Of a stretch of DNA of 64,000 nt, positions 37,143 to 46,949 are shown one piece after another (within the stretch, counting starts at the first letter, position 1; every line of letters starts with the position of its first letter). The DNA comes from FEB-25 sp963726315 (GTDB lineage: Bacteria > Chloroflexota > Anaerolineae > Anaerolineales > UBA4823), in NCBI GenBank assembly GCA_963726315.1, contig CAVSBZ010000004.1, positions 62,001-126,000 on the forward strand, read 5' to 3'. The position numbers and the translations under genes were made by a program. The notes under the pieces are model-generated. The model had not been told where the DNA came from and did not search any database. It worked only from the letters and a program-made list of their open reading frames with translations.

Positions 37143-38322
37143 TTATTCATTAATTGCTTGATCGAATAAACTACATATTTGTTTCGCAATAATCTCGTCG
37201 GAAAAATTTTTTTGAACAAAACTTCTCGCATTTTCACCAATATTCTTTCGAATATTCGGTGATGTACATAATTCTTTCCAAGAGTCAATTAATTCTACGC
37301 TATTGACATCCACAACTATTCCAACTTGTTCATTTCCTATAAAATTAGAGATTCCAACTTCTTTACCAATAATTACAGGAAGACCTGATGCCATTGCTTC
37401 AGCAATTCCCATTCCAAAATTCTCGCGAAAAGAGAATAAAACCGATAAATCTAAATCTGTGTAAGCCTGTAATAATTCATCCCCTTTAAGCATTCCAGTG
37501 AAGTGCACATTTTCCTGTAAGCAGAGTTCTTTCACAAGATTTTTACATAAATCCTCTGTCCCATCTTCATCATATCCAACAATCACAAGGTGCGCATTCT
37601 TCACGTCTTTTAATACTTTATTAAAGCATTTGATCATAAAATCCACCCTTTTCTCTGTATGAAGTCTTCCAACAAATAAAGTTACCGGAGCTTCGTCTGG
37701 AATTACCAAACTTTCACGAAGTTTTCCACGTTTTGGAAGTTTTCTAAACCGATTTATTTCTATCGGATTGGGAATGGTCACGTGTGGAATTTTAAAACCT
37801 AAATTCTGTGTTTGGATCATTTCTTGATGACTTGTACAATGAATATATTTACCTTTATTGATGAGTGTTCTTTCGATTAGATTTAGATATATAAATTTCT
37901 TAAACCATTTTCTATTTATTGCCCAATCCATATAACTTCCGTGAGGGCTAATTATGTAAGGAATGTTGTATTTGTTCGAATTAATTGCTGCTGGTATAAG
38001 AGGATATGTCCAAGTTCCAATAATATAAACGATATCAAAATACATTATTTCATCATGACACGCATTTCCCAGTTGAGGGGAATAAAAAAAATCTGCGTGG
38101 AGAATAAGATGGCCGATTAAAATAATGTATTTTTGCATCATTTGAAAATACTATCCCAGGTTTTATATCGGTAAAGTTGTTCTTCCCGTTCGCATTGGTA
38201 GTGAATACAACGACTTCATGACCCGACCTAGAAATTGCTTCACAAAGGATTGGAACAGATTTAGATGGACCACCATAAATATATGCAGGTTTATAATAGC
38301 TTGCTACAACAAGAATTTTCAT
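37143..38322 (-). CDS. GT4 family glycosyltransferase split by a frameshift in a T8 tract
   Basis: Two overlapping frames make one GT-B glycosyltransferase. The start at 38322 gives 'MKILVVASYYKPAYIYGGP' and 'SGHEVVVFTTNANG' and then runs out of frame at 'SPRRFFLFPST'. The neighbouring frame resumes at 'FFYSPQLGNACHDEIMYFD', continues with 'ISPHGSYMDWAI', 'TLFVGRLHTEKRVDFM' and the ExxxxxxxE block 'ENFGMGIAEAMASGLPV', and ends at 37143. The break falls in a run of eight T (38084-38091 on this strand's complement); seven T would restore a single ~392-residue protein. This could be a homopolymer sequencing error or slipped-strand phase variation. Function otherwise is sugar transfer to the repeat unit. 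Confidence 0.85.
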
Positions 38323-38392
38323 TGAAAATCTTGAATTTTTTATAAATATTTATTAGTTAAGACTTATTGTCAATATAGTTTTTACGAGGAAG

Positions 38393-39652
38393 TTATATTC
38401 CTAGTAGTTTATTATAGACTATTAGATATTTTTGCTCGACTACCTCATCAGAAAAGCGCGACACAACCATATCCCTACCAGCTTGACCCATTCTGCGTCG
38501 CTGGTCTGGATTTTGTAACATCCACTGTATCATCTTTGCCATTTCAACTGCATCACCTACTGGGATAAGAAATCCAATATTGTCAGAAACTATCGATTCT
38601 GGTCCTCCGCATCGTGTTGAAATCACCGGTGTGGCGCAAGCCATTGCTTCTAAAAGTACAATTCCTAACCCTTCCTCATTAGAGGAAATCACGAATACAG
38701 CTGCGTTTTGGTAAAGGTTGATTAATTCATCTAAATCAACTCCCTTTTTGAATATTATATATTCGATGATTTTGAGATGTTTAGCTTTATCCCATGCACT
38801 TTTAGATGGTGCAGTCTTACCAGCTATTATCAGTTTAGGCGCATCAGTTGTGTTCTTCCGTAGTAATGCATAAGCCTCAAATAGCAAGGTAACATTCTTG
38901 CGTGCATCTTCGAAGCGTCCGACTGACAATATATAATCGTCAGTCCGTTGGTGCTCAGAGATTGGTTGATATTTTTTAATATCCACACCAATAGTATCAA
39001 TAGTTATTTTTGATGCATCCACGTAGGGTAATATTAATTGCCGTGTATATTCTGTTTCAGCAAAAATATGGTTTACGTGATTCAGAACTTTCTTTTCTAT
39101 ACTAGAAATTATCGGAAGCATGATTCGCCCATACACTTTTCTTGGAATATTCGTGGTTTGAAGTACGGATTTTCGTTCCTGTTTAACCAAAGTAGCCATG
39201 AAAATGCATATAGGTTTTTCAACGTTTCTCACAACATTTGCTATGGCAGGACTGCCGGAAACAATTTGCACTAAATCGTAATTATTAATCAGTTCAGTTA
39301 ATTTATTGCGGGGCATGTATCGCTGGAATTCCAGTTCGGAAAAACATGCACCAACATGTCTAGCTGGAATATTATGCCACGAATAATCATATATTCCGAT
39401 ACCCCGGATCCAGGATTTTGGAGATAAAAGGCGTAAGTTGAAAGGGCTGTCGTACGCTGTTTCTATAGAGAAGAGGTGAATCTCAAAACTTCCTCTTGAA
39501 GAAATCATCTTATACAGAAATGCACATACGGAGGATACTCCTCCTCCATTAAATTCTCCTTGTTTAACTAAAGCTATTTTATATTTATGAGGCATTATAG
39601 AATAAGTCATGTAAGACGATACCAAATAGATAGCTTCTATTGAAGTAAACAT
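38393..39652 (-). CDS. GT4 family glycosyltransferase
   Basis: This GT-B enzyme of up to 419 residues carries the N-terminal 'IALVKQGEFNGGGVSSV', C-terminal 'ILSVGRFEDARKNVTLLFEA' and the signature 'NEEGLGIVLLEAMACATP' plus 'STRCGGPESIV'. The true start may be ATG 39595 ('MPHKYKIALVKQ'), since the first 19 residues are not typical of the family. It acts in assembly of the repeat unit; donor unknown. Spacing to neighbours is ~70 bp on each side, consistent with one long leftward polysaccharide operon. Confidence 0.85.
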   Translation of the reverse strand: MFTSIEAIYLVSSYMTYSIMPHKYKIALVKQGEFNGGGVSSVCAFLYKMISSRGSFEIHLFSIETAYDSPFNLRLLSPKSWIRGIGIYDYSWHNIPARHVGACFSELEFQRYMPRNKLTELINNYDLVQIVSGSPAIANVVRNVEKPICIFMATLVKQERKSVLQTTNIPRKVYGRIMLPIISSIEKKVLNHVNHIFAETEYTRQLILPYVDASKITIDTIGVDIKKYQPISEHQRTDDYILSVGRFEDARKNVTLLFEAYALLRKNTTDAPKLIIAGKTAPSKSAWDKAKHLKIIEYIIFKKGVDLDELINLYQNAAVFVISSNEEGLGIVLLEAMACATPVISTRCGGPESIVSDNIGFLIPVGDAVEMAKMIQWMLQNPDQRRRMGQAGRDMVVSRFSDEVVEQKYLIVYNKLLGI

Positions 39653-39722
39653 AAATCGTAATCAAATTCATATATTAGAGTTGTTGTGACGGGTATTTTT
39701 TACATCTTTAAATAAAATGTAT

Positions 39723-41159
39723 TTATTTAGTAGAAATATGAGGATTCCAAATTGAATTAACCTTTAAAATAGTCGATAATAAATCCAAATTATATGTAAT
39801 GAAGCCTGTTATAAATAGTAGATACAAACTGGTTCCTGACATACTACTTTTTTCTGGACCAGCCTTGTACATTATCAGTATAAGACGGGAAATAAATACA
39901 AGCCAAATAAATAAAAAAATAATTCCACCGACACGGTATGCATCTGCAATCTGACCACTTTCGGAAAAAGACAATTCTATTTTGGATCCCAGATAGTTTG
40001 TGGAAATATTATATAAGTCTGGTCGTGCTGTAGGTTTATCAGGCCAAATAAACCGTGGAATAATTAAATGAGTGAATGAGTTTATAAAATCGTGAATTAC
40101 AAATGGCTGATATTTCGGATGTACCGCCATAAATGCTGCAGTAACCTCAAAAATTCCGCCTTGGCGTTCCTTTAAATTATCCTGCGTTTGATAAATAATA
40201 TCAGAGATTGAACCAGCGAAAATACTGGTAAAAGAATCGATTAGTACTGGAAATCGAGCAGTGTAGGAAGCCCCTTTGTTTCTATCAAATCCCGCTTTAA
40301 ATAAATTTTCCCTGAATGTTGTCACTAGAGGGACGGTAATAAGAATTGCTACAATTCCGAGAAGTACCCAGGTTTTTTTTAGTTTACGATGAACGTAATA
40401 ATAACTCATAATTAAGTATAAAAGTATAAATATTCCTCCTTTTGTACCCATAAAAATACTTAACAATAATCTGCTCGATATAGCAAAAATCATCCATAAA
40501 TACCCTACCTTACTGGGATTCGTAAAGATGTAGATCATTAAAATAAAAGTTGTTAGATCATTAATTAAACTAATAAATAATAAGTAATTCCCTCCTATAA
40601 AACTTGAATTGGCACCTAGATAGCCTTGCGATCCATTAATTATGAAATATAAATTAATCATCCAGGTAAAAAACCAAAATGCAGTAATTACACCAATTCG
40701 TGGATTTGATTTATCAGAATTTTTTATCTTCAATAATGGTATTGTAAGTCTCTTTGGCCATAACCAAGCTACCCATATAAATATCATACCTACCCACAAC
40801 AACATCATTGTCTGTATCGCATTTACATCCGGGTTCGATTGCAGCCACGGGCTAGTAAACCGGATATTTCTCTGGACTAACCAAACATTTAATATAACTT
40901 GGATATAGATGTTTAGGGTAAACCAAATCGGGAATTCAAAAATATCAATCTTACCTTTTCGTAAGAAGTAATAAATAAGAATAGCAATAATGGATATCGT
41001 GATACCAATACATATCAGGTCAAACTCAATCCCGAATGAATGTGGAATTATTCTAATAAATCCTTCACTTTCAAAATTGTAGACTATGAAAAAAAAAGTA
41101 GTTAGTAATAAAAATCCTGCTACCCAAATATAAGTATTACTTTTTTTAGATTTAATCAT
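39723..41159 (-). CDS. Wzy-like oligosaccharide repeat-unit polymerase
   Basis: The 478-residue very hydrophobic protein has ~12 membrane segments and a large loop containing 'TTFRENLFKAGFDRNKG' and 'IIPRFIWPDKPTARPDLYN', features of the EpsG/Wzy-type polymerases that join repeat units outside the membrane. Sequence identity in this family is low, so the call rests on topology, the 'RFIWPDKP' loop and the position between glycosyltransferases and Wzx. It is unrelated in sequence to the O-antigen ligase at 26235-27602, so the window has two polymerase-type proteins. Confidence 0.75.
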   Translation of the reverse strand: MIKSKKSNTYIWVAGFLLLTTFFFIVYNFESEGFIRIIPHSFGIEFDLICIGITISIIAILIYYFLRKGKIDIFEFPIWFTLNIYIQVILNVWLVQRNIRFTSPWLQSNPDVNAIQTMMLLWVGMIFIWVAWLWPKRLTIPLLKIKNSDKSNPRIGVITAFWFFTWMINLYFIINGSQGYLGANSSFIGGNYLLFISLINDLTTFILMIYIFTNPSKVGYLWMIFAISSRLLLSIFMGTKGGIFILLYLIMSYYYVHRKLKKTWVLLGIVAILITVPLVTTFRENLFKAGFDRNKGASYTARFPVLIDSFTSIFAGSISDIIYQTQDNLKERQGGIFEVTAAFMAVHPKYQPFVIHDFINSFTHLIIPRFIWPDKPTARPDLYNISTNYLGSKIELSFSESGQIADAYRVGGIIFLFIWLVFISRLILIMYKAGPEKSSMSGTSLYLLFITGFITYNLDLLSTILKVNSIWNPHISTK

Positions 41160-41337
41160 AATTATTCGTGAACCGAATAAAAACTCTACAGTAATCTCGC
41201 ATTATTTAAAACCTTCAATTTTTACAATTCTCAACCAACCCTTATAATTCCCAATTGTTGTAGCTATATCATTCACAAATCCCACAAAAAAAAAAGAGGG
41301 AATATCCTTCCATCGTTTTGGAGAGTATTGAGATATC

Positions 41338-42129
41338 TCAATGGATCTCCATATCGCTGGGATAATTAGGAGATAAAATAGAAATGATTTTCCTGCTTTG
41401 AGAAGTCTCCCGAAGTAATAAGTACTTTATTGACATATTGCGAAAATAATGTGCACTTGGAGATGAGTGAGTGCCTCGATGAATCTGGTTTCGGAGATAA
41501 GTTTTTATTGTAGACGGCCAAAGATGCTCCATTACAATGTTAAGGTCAATTCTTTTTTTATATCCAGCTTTTTCTAAGGCTGCTCCGAACATCCAATCGC
41601 GGCAGAAAGGTACGGGAAAATCTCCAGGAATATAGCCAATTTCCTTAGCAGCAGTTTTACGGCATGAAAATCCTTCACTCCACGGAATAAATATCTTCCT
41701 TGCAATATTCATCAACTCTACGGAATATGTATATCTTCCCCATTTTGATTCAAGATTTAAAACCTTTGACCGGACAATTACAAAATCTGCACCTTGTTGG
41801 TAGTGGTAAAGAATCTGATTTAAGAAATCGGGTTGTGGGCGGTCGTCAGCATTTACAAGAACAAGGATGACTCCATTCGCTTCTTGCATACCAAGGTTTC
41901 TTGCCCCGCAGCATCCATTAGAATTTTTTACTCTATGAATCAACCGAACTCCTCTATTCGTGTATTCTGTAACTATATCTGGGGTCTCATCGGTCGAATC
42001 GTCTACTACAATAATTTCTTTATTTAAATAATCAATGTTTAAGCAAGCGTCCAGGGTTTTCGCGATATCGGCGGCTTCATTTTTACATGGAATGACTATT
42101 GAGAATAGTGGCTCAAATGCGTTATCCAT
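41338..42129 (-). CDS. GT2 family glycosyltransferase
   Basis: This 263-residue GT-A enzyme shows 'FSIVIPCKNEAADIAKTL', 'EIIVVDDSTDETPDIV', 'GCCGARNLGMQEANG' and the metal-binding 'VNADDRPQPDFL'. 'PVPFCRDWMFGAALEKAGY' fills the acceptor loop. It is inverting by family and transfers one sugar to the growing unit. It starts 1 bp after the stop of the upstream GT2 gene (TAA-A-ATG), so the two are tightly coupled. Confidence 0.85.
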   Translation of the reverse strand: MDNAFEPLFSIVIPCKNEAADIAKTLDACLNIDYLNKEIIVVDDSTDETPDIVTEYTNRGVRLIHRVKNSNGCCGARNLGMQEANGVILVLVNADDRPQPDFLNQILYHYQQGADFVIVRSKVLNLESKWGRYTYSVELMNIARKIFIPWSEGFSCRKTAAKEIGYIPGDFPVPFCRDWMFGAALEKAGYKKRIDLNIVMEHLWPSTIKTYLRNQIHRGTHSSPSAHYFRNMSIKYLLLRETSQSRKIISILSPNYPSDMEIH

Positions 42130-42130
42130 T

Positions 42131-43139
42131 TTATTTGAGATTAGATTTCGTTATTATCATCAAATCTTGTGATGTAAAATTGAACCTATTCATCAGAAAT
42201 CTTTGACCGATATTAGGTATTAAATTTAATCCAACTGCTTTCCAAAATTTTAATATGAATATACTACCAGGATCTAATTTAATAGCTTTAGCCAAATAAT
42301 ATCGTCCAAGTCTTCGTTTCCCATAAGCCACCATCATTATAGCGCCCCCTATTGCCATCCGAGCAGCGTCCTGAGTAATATAAGCTGATATATTTCGAAC
42401 ACCAATCTTCTGTCTACCATAATCTGATAGATATCCAAAAGCTATATTCATTTTCAAAATATGATTTGAAAGATAATCCTTTCGAAAATATTCCATATTT
42501 CCGCGGTTTGTACCATGACGACGAAAGGATGTATATATTTTTCCTATTTTATAATAATTGAGTTGTGAGGCCATTCGTGCATCAAATTCGACATCTGGAC
42601 CATGCCATATTTCTTCATTAATTTTTCCGATTTTCTTAAGTGCGAATTTTCGCATAATTATGCTGCTAACATGTGGAAATCCATTTGTTAGAATAGCTGC
42701 TACGGCTTCATCTCCGGCTTTATATATACAGTCTGGTTTCTCAATGTTTGAATCAATCAATTCTCCACTACCATCAATGTATCGACAAGCAGCTGATACA
42801 AATCCAATCTGTGGATACATCTCGAAGATATTATTCACACGTTCGAGGTAAGTCGCATCCAAGAGATCATCAGATTGCATAATTTGTACTAGAGGTCCCT
42901 CTGCGAGTTCCAGGCATCGGTTCCAATTTTTAGTCAGGCCCAGGTTTTCCTTGTTCTTGATAATTCTTACTCTTTCATCTTTACAATAATTTTCAATGAC
43001 CTTAACAGTATCATCAATTGATGCATCATCGATAATCGTAATATCAATATCTTTATGGCTTTGGGCAATTAAACTATTTAATGTACTCACTATTAAAATT
43101 TTCGCGATTATAAACAGGAACCATTACAGAAATGTGCAT
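42131..43139 (-). CDS. GT2 family glycosyltransferase with a frameshift near its start
   Basis: The main frame (to 43090) begins at 'LNSLIAQSHKDIDITII' and so lacks the first strand of the GT-A fold. The missing part is present just upstream in another frame: ATG 43139 gives 'MHISVMVPVYNRENF'. Removing one base near 43092-43100 joins them as 'NRENFIVSTLNSLIAQ', a normal family sequence. Other motifs are 'DDASIDDTVKVIENY', 'NLGLTKNWNRCLELA' and the metal site 'MQSDDLLDATY'. About 335 residues in all. Likely sugar transfer to the repeat unit. The break is one of a set in this window and may be a base-calling error. Confidence 0.85.
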
Positions 43140-43338
43140 TATTCCTGACCTCTGTTACAATCTTATTATCATCTGTCTAATTCTTCGTTGTATTCTCAAA
43201 CCGTCATTACATTTTATTTACAATCTTCTTTGTACCTGAAGAATTACAATAGATAAATGATCTAATCTGTTAATAATTAAGCTGTTGGTATTTCTGGGCA
43301 TAATTACTTCATATGCAACTATTTGCATGGACTCATTC

Positions 43339-44304
43339 TCAAATTTTCTTACTAAATTTTCCTTTCAAGAAACCAGAAAGTATCATAGAAAAAATATACC
43401 GTATCACCAAAGGATATTTTATAATCCCGCCCAGTAATTGAACAACCATATTCTTTTTATCTATATCCCACCACGCCCTTGCCTGATGTATCTTGTTATA
43501 TGCTATAGCTCTATTAGCAATCCAAAATGAAGATGCATATTTTCGTAGAACTCGCTCACCACTTTGAGCAACACGGAGATTGTATATTTTTGATCGCGGT
43601 AATTTACGGTGTGCTCCTACTATCATTGGTAGAAATTCTATCCTTATGGCTGATGATGCCACTCTAAAAAGCATATCGTAATCTTCCGTAAAGATGTTTG
43701 GATCATAGTATCCTAAAATATCAAAGGCTTCTTTTCGATAAGTAATGCCTAAGTATGGGAATTGAATTCGGTCTTTTCCTAGATATAGTTCCTTCAACAG
43801 ACTTCCTTTCATGTACCAATTCCTAATAGAATTCAGATTTGTTTCGCTTCCCGTGATTAAATTCCCGTCCTCGTAAATGTGAATATCTTGTCCTATTACT
43901 AACATCGCATCGGATTTTTGTAATAAAAGAATAGATTTTTTCAATTTTTCCGGAAAATATATATCATCAGATGCTAAAATGGATAGAAATTCCCCGTGAG
44001 ATAGTGAGATACCATTATTAATTCCAGAAACGCAAGAACCTTGGTTTTGCTTATGTATGGCTAAAAATGGTAATTCTGATTCTTGCAAAATTGATAGTGC
44101 TATTCGAAATGTGTCATCGGTAGAGCCATCATCGATTAGAATGATTTCAATCGGGCGATAAGTTTGTTTAATTACTGATTTTATTGCCTGCTCAACATAT
44201 TTTGCATGGTTGTAGGTTGGCATTATTACACTAGCTAGATGTGAAAGTATATAACCATTTAGTTTTTCAAAATCGTTTCCGATTTTTTGTTCAATAATAT
44301 GCAT
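43339..44304 (-). CDS. GT2 family glycosyltransferase
   Basis: This 321-residue GT-A enzyme has 'ASVIMPTYNHAKYVEQAI', 'IEIILIDDGSTDDTFRIA', 'NQGSCVSGINNGISLSHG' and the metal-binding 'LASDDIYFPEKL'. An acceptor loop, 'NIFTEDYDMLFRVASSA', follows. The ~28 residues before the first strand are unusual but have no alternative start. It lies between a GT2 gene and the Wzx-like flippase in the same operon direction. Donor unknown. Confidence 0.85.
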   Translation of the reverse strand: MHIIEQKIGNDFEKLNGYILSHLASVIMPTYNHAKYVEQAIKSVIKQTYRPIEIILIDDGSTDDTFRIALSILQESELPFLAIHKQNQGSCVSGINNGISLSHGEFLSILASDDIYFPEKLKKSILLLQKSDAMLVIGQDIHIYEDGNLITGSETNLNSIRNWYMKGSLLKELYLGKDRIQFPYLGITYRKEAFDILGYYDPNIFTEDYDMLFRVASSAIRIEFLPMIVGAHRKLPRSKIYNLRVAQSGERVLRKYASSFWIANRAIAYNKIHQARAWWDIDKKNMVVQLLGGIIKYPLVIRYIFSMILSGFLKGKFSKKI

Positions 44305-44374
44305 AATATGCTTTTAATATTAAATACAGTTATAGTAAATAAATTATTCGAAAAAAGTTAGTATTTGATTGTAT

Positions 44375-45922
44375 TCACAATTTTATCCATCCAAAACGGA
44401 AAAAGCTCCTTACTCGTAATAAATAAGCATTTACGGTTTGGATACCCACCAGCTTACCAATATTATTAAGCAATATGATCCCCACACCTATCGTTAGTAT
44501 AATACCTAAAGCAACTGCCCAAACATTTTGGATAAAAAAAGAATTAATGAAAGCAATAATAATAACAATCGAAAGAACTCCAGACAGCTGAAAATTTGAA
44601 ACTGTCCAACGAAATTCGTTGATCTTTCTGGCCAGTATCGTGGTTATGATTACATAGTAAATGTACATAATAAAAAAAGCGATCCCGATCCCTTGTGTTT
44701 TCCATAATGTTATGCACAACCACATCGAGCCCAGGTAAATCAGGTTTGTGCTTAATTCCACGGAAAAGTATAATTTTGATCTGCCCTGAGAGAGGATCAA
44801 GAAGCCTAAGGGCCAGGATATCACTCTCAAAAAGGTACCTAATGCCTGCCAGCGTAGGATTTCAAAAGCAGCAATAAATTGGCTGGAATAGAGTAATCTC
44901 AGGATAAGAGGCCCTAACGCCAACACTGCCAGTATCCCGGGTGCTGCCAGGTATAAGCCGATTTTTACTTGGGCATTGATCAGCTGCGAAGATTTTTCAT
45001 TCTCATGGGAAACCGCCGAAAGATGCGGAAAAAAATCTGTCGCCATCGCCCCTAATATAAATCCCACGTATACATTTGCCAGCGTACTGGAGGCTTCGAA
45101 TAATCCTGATGTTTCTAAGCCCATTTGGCGGATGATCATTGTTTTGACCAGGTATGCTGCCCCAGCTGCGGCTAAACCCGCCAGCATAATTCCTATTCCC
45201 AGTATGATCATACTGCGGGATTTTTCAACGAAATTACTAAGCGGTAGCCTGATTTTTTCAATGGTTATTTTTCGGGCATACCACCACGAAAAGAGCATAT
45301 TGGAGATTACGCCAATCATGATGAACGGCACGATCCCATCCAACCGCCAAAAATAAAAGATCGGAATTCCAACCAGTGTTCCAATTATGACGCCATAAAC
45401 ATTAATCCGTGCCAGGTCACCTATGTGCGACATGCCTCTCAGTAAGGTAGCCTGGGCAATGGATATTACGCTCAAGAACAGGGCAGCTGAGAGTAATCCT
45501 ATTGCCCATGCTTGTTGATCATTCCCAAATGTGATTTGAGAAATTGGCTTTCGCAATAAAAAGAGTATTACTGAGCCCACTCCCCCTAAGCCAATAACCA
45601 ACCATTTAAAAGCAGAAACGGTATTGCTAATACGAGCCTTATCACCCGTGCTTGAAGCCTGTGCAATATCGCGCACCCCGCTTGTGGATAGTCCCATTCC
45701 GGCGATCGTACCAGCCATGCCTAGGATTGCATTAAATAAGCCCATTAACCCAACACCGCTTGGTCCGAGCAGTACTGCAGCAGCTTTGGATTGAATTATC
45801 TTGAAGATAATATTAATGGCTGACGAACCACCGATGATTGTGGTTGATTTTAAAATCCGGTTATAGGGTTCTTCATCCATAGAATAATGATCTTCTGGAG
45901 ATAATTTCACATCACGTGGCAA
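44375..45922 (-). CDS. Wzx-like lipid-linked oligosaccharide flippase
   Basis: The protein is ~515 residues with about 12-14 membrane segments, of the polysaccharide biosynthesis (MATE/MOP) exporter superfamily, closest in feel to O-antigen translocase WzxE. The first helices read 'STTIIGGSSAINIIFKIIQS', 'AAAVLLGPSGVGLMGLF' and 'GLSTSGVRDIAQA', and a later block 'IDYLVK/AAYLVKTMIIRQMGLETSG' precedes 'LFEASSTLANVYVG'. It flips the undecaprenyl-linked repeat unit to the outer face for polymerisation. The 45922 start is a TTG; ATG 45880 ('MDEEPYNRILKS') is a likelier start. It is the first gene after the repeat-rich gap beside the BY-kinase gene. Confidence 0.85.
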   Translation of the reverse strand: MPRDVKLSPEDHYSMDEEPYNRILKSTTIIGGSSAINIIFKIIQSKAAAVLLGPSGVGLMGLFNAILGMAGTIAGMGLSTSGVRDIAQASSTGDKARISNTVSAFKWLVIGLGGVGSVILFLLRKPISQITFGNDQQAWAIGLLSAALFLSVISIAQATLLRGMSHIGDLARINVYGVIIGTLVGIPIFYFWRLDGIVPFIMIGVISNMLFSWWYARKITIEKIRLPLSNFVEKSRSMIILGIGIMLAGLAAAGAAYLVKTMIIRQMGLETSGLFEASSTLANVYVGFILGAMATDFFPHLSAVSHENEKSSQLINAQVKIGLYLAAPGILAVLALGPLILRLLYSSQFIAAFEILRWQALGTFLRVISWPLGFLILSQGRSKLYFSVELSTNLIYLGSMWLCITLWKTQGIGIAFFIMYIYYVIITTILARKINEFRWTVSNFQLSGVLSIVIIIAFINSFFIQNVWAVALGIILTIGVGIILLNNIGKLVGIQTVNAYLLRVRSFFRFGWIKL

Positions 45923-46000
45923 TATATACGGCGATCAGTTCATGAGACTGCTATTCCGCTAACTGCTACCCTACGCTTCCCTTAAATCTTCTTAAACCCC

Positions 46001-46029
46001 TTGTGGAATCAGAACATTTGTGCTATACT
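46001..46029 (+). promoter_or_regulatory. Promoter-like pair pointing right into a gene-free stretch
   Basis: TTGTGG (46001-46006) and TATACT (46024-46029) are 17 bp apart, with TG one base before the -10. The 46036-46360 stretch downstream has no convincing protein but includes the hairpin TATCGGT/ACCGATA (46068-46089). A short transcript is possible. Confidence 0.4.
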
Positions 46030-46391
46030 GGTGATGTTTTTCTACCACATCGGGCAGTGTTCTCCTGTATCGGTTGTTCTTTACCGATATGATCTGTACC
46101 GATGTCAAAGAGTACTTCTGGACAAAATGACCGTTACCGGAATTGCCTGTCACCAAAAATTGAATCTAACGCTTTGCGTATTACCTATGATCCGCCTCGA
46201 TGATCACTATGGTTCCATCGCTAACTTTTTATCCCCCCTCCGGAAGATATTCGTTGCTCTTCGTTTTAAAGAGCAAACTGCTATCTACTATCTACCCGAA
46301 GTCGCCAGGTTTATACCAGCGAACAAGGTGCGAATATCCTCAACCTATAAATCCGAATAAATGAATTGTTCATTATTTTTTTCGCGAAACA

Positions 46392-46949
46392 ACAAGGGCG
46401 GTTTTTACCCGCAGTACCCACGCGGATTTTGCGAGTGGTATTCTTGGTCACTTATTCCTGATTACTACATATCGATTGACGTTCTCGATGCGAATACCGA
46501 GTGATCTTCTCGGTATGAGCCCTGATTGACTGATACCTGGTACCTAATCCCTAATTATCAGTCACTTGGATTTCTTACCATCCTTGTGATTGTCACCGTA
46601 ATACCAAGGGCTGTGTTTGTCCGCAGTACCCGAGCGCATTGAGCGAGTGGTATTCTGGCTCATTCAGTCTACTTGGATTTCTTTCCATCCTTGTGATTGT
46701 CCCCGTAGTACCAAGGGCTGTGTTTGCCCGCAGTACCCGAGCGTATTTTGCGAGTGGTATTCTTGGTCACTTCTACCTGATCACCAGATACCGAGTGATC
46801 TTCCCGGTATGATCCCTGATGCCCGATACCTGATCCCTAATTACCTGTCCCTTTCTTCTTATACTTTTCCTTATCACCATAGTACCAAGGGCTGTGTTTG
46901 CCCGCAGTACCCGAGCGCACTTTGCTAGCGGTATTCTGGATCCGTCAGT
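46392..46949. repeat. Degenerate direct repeats of the BY-kinase 3' end plus an adjoining ~55-bp element
   Basis: An element starting 'ACCAAGGGCTGTGTTTGCCC' and continuing through 'GCAGTACCCGAGCG' to 'GCGAGTGGTATTCT' occurs at 46392-46443 (divergent), 46602-46657, 46710-46764 and 46883-46939. Most copies are preceded by a sequence that, read leftward, encodes the kinase ending: 46563-46605 and 46670-46712 translate as 'YYGDNHKDGKKSK', almost the real C-terminus (YYGDNYKDGKKSK, 46950-46993). A decayed third version lies at 46848-46885. The unit is thus gene tail plus element, repeated at uneven spacing (~108 and ~172 bp). Units have neither identical repeats nor regular spacers, so this is not CRISPR. 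Confidence 0.75.

Larger units (their letters stand above)
45923..46949. other. Repeat-rich intergenic region between BY-kinase and Wzx genes
   Basis: This 1027-bp gap contains a rightward promoter-like pair at 46001-46029, a 7-bp hairpin at 46068-46089, two related ~60-bp copies (46494-46558 and 46788-46845) built round ATACCGAG...CTCGGTAT, and the tail-copy array listed separately. Open frames here are short and unlike known proteins. Confidence 0.6.

Noticed and set aside
46001..46360. Rightward open frame of 119 codons
   Set aside because: It starts within a promoter-like pair, lacks a ribosome site and looks unlike any protein; the stretch is better described as non-coding.
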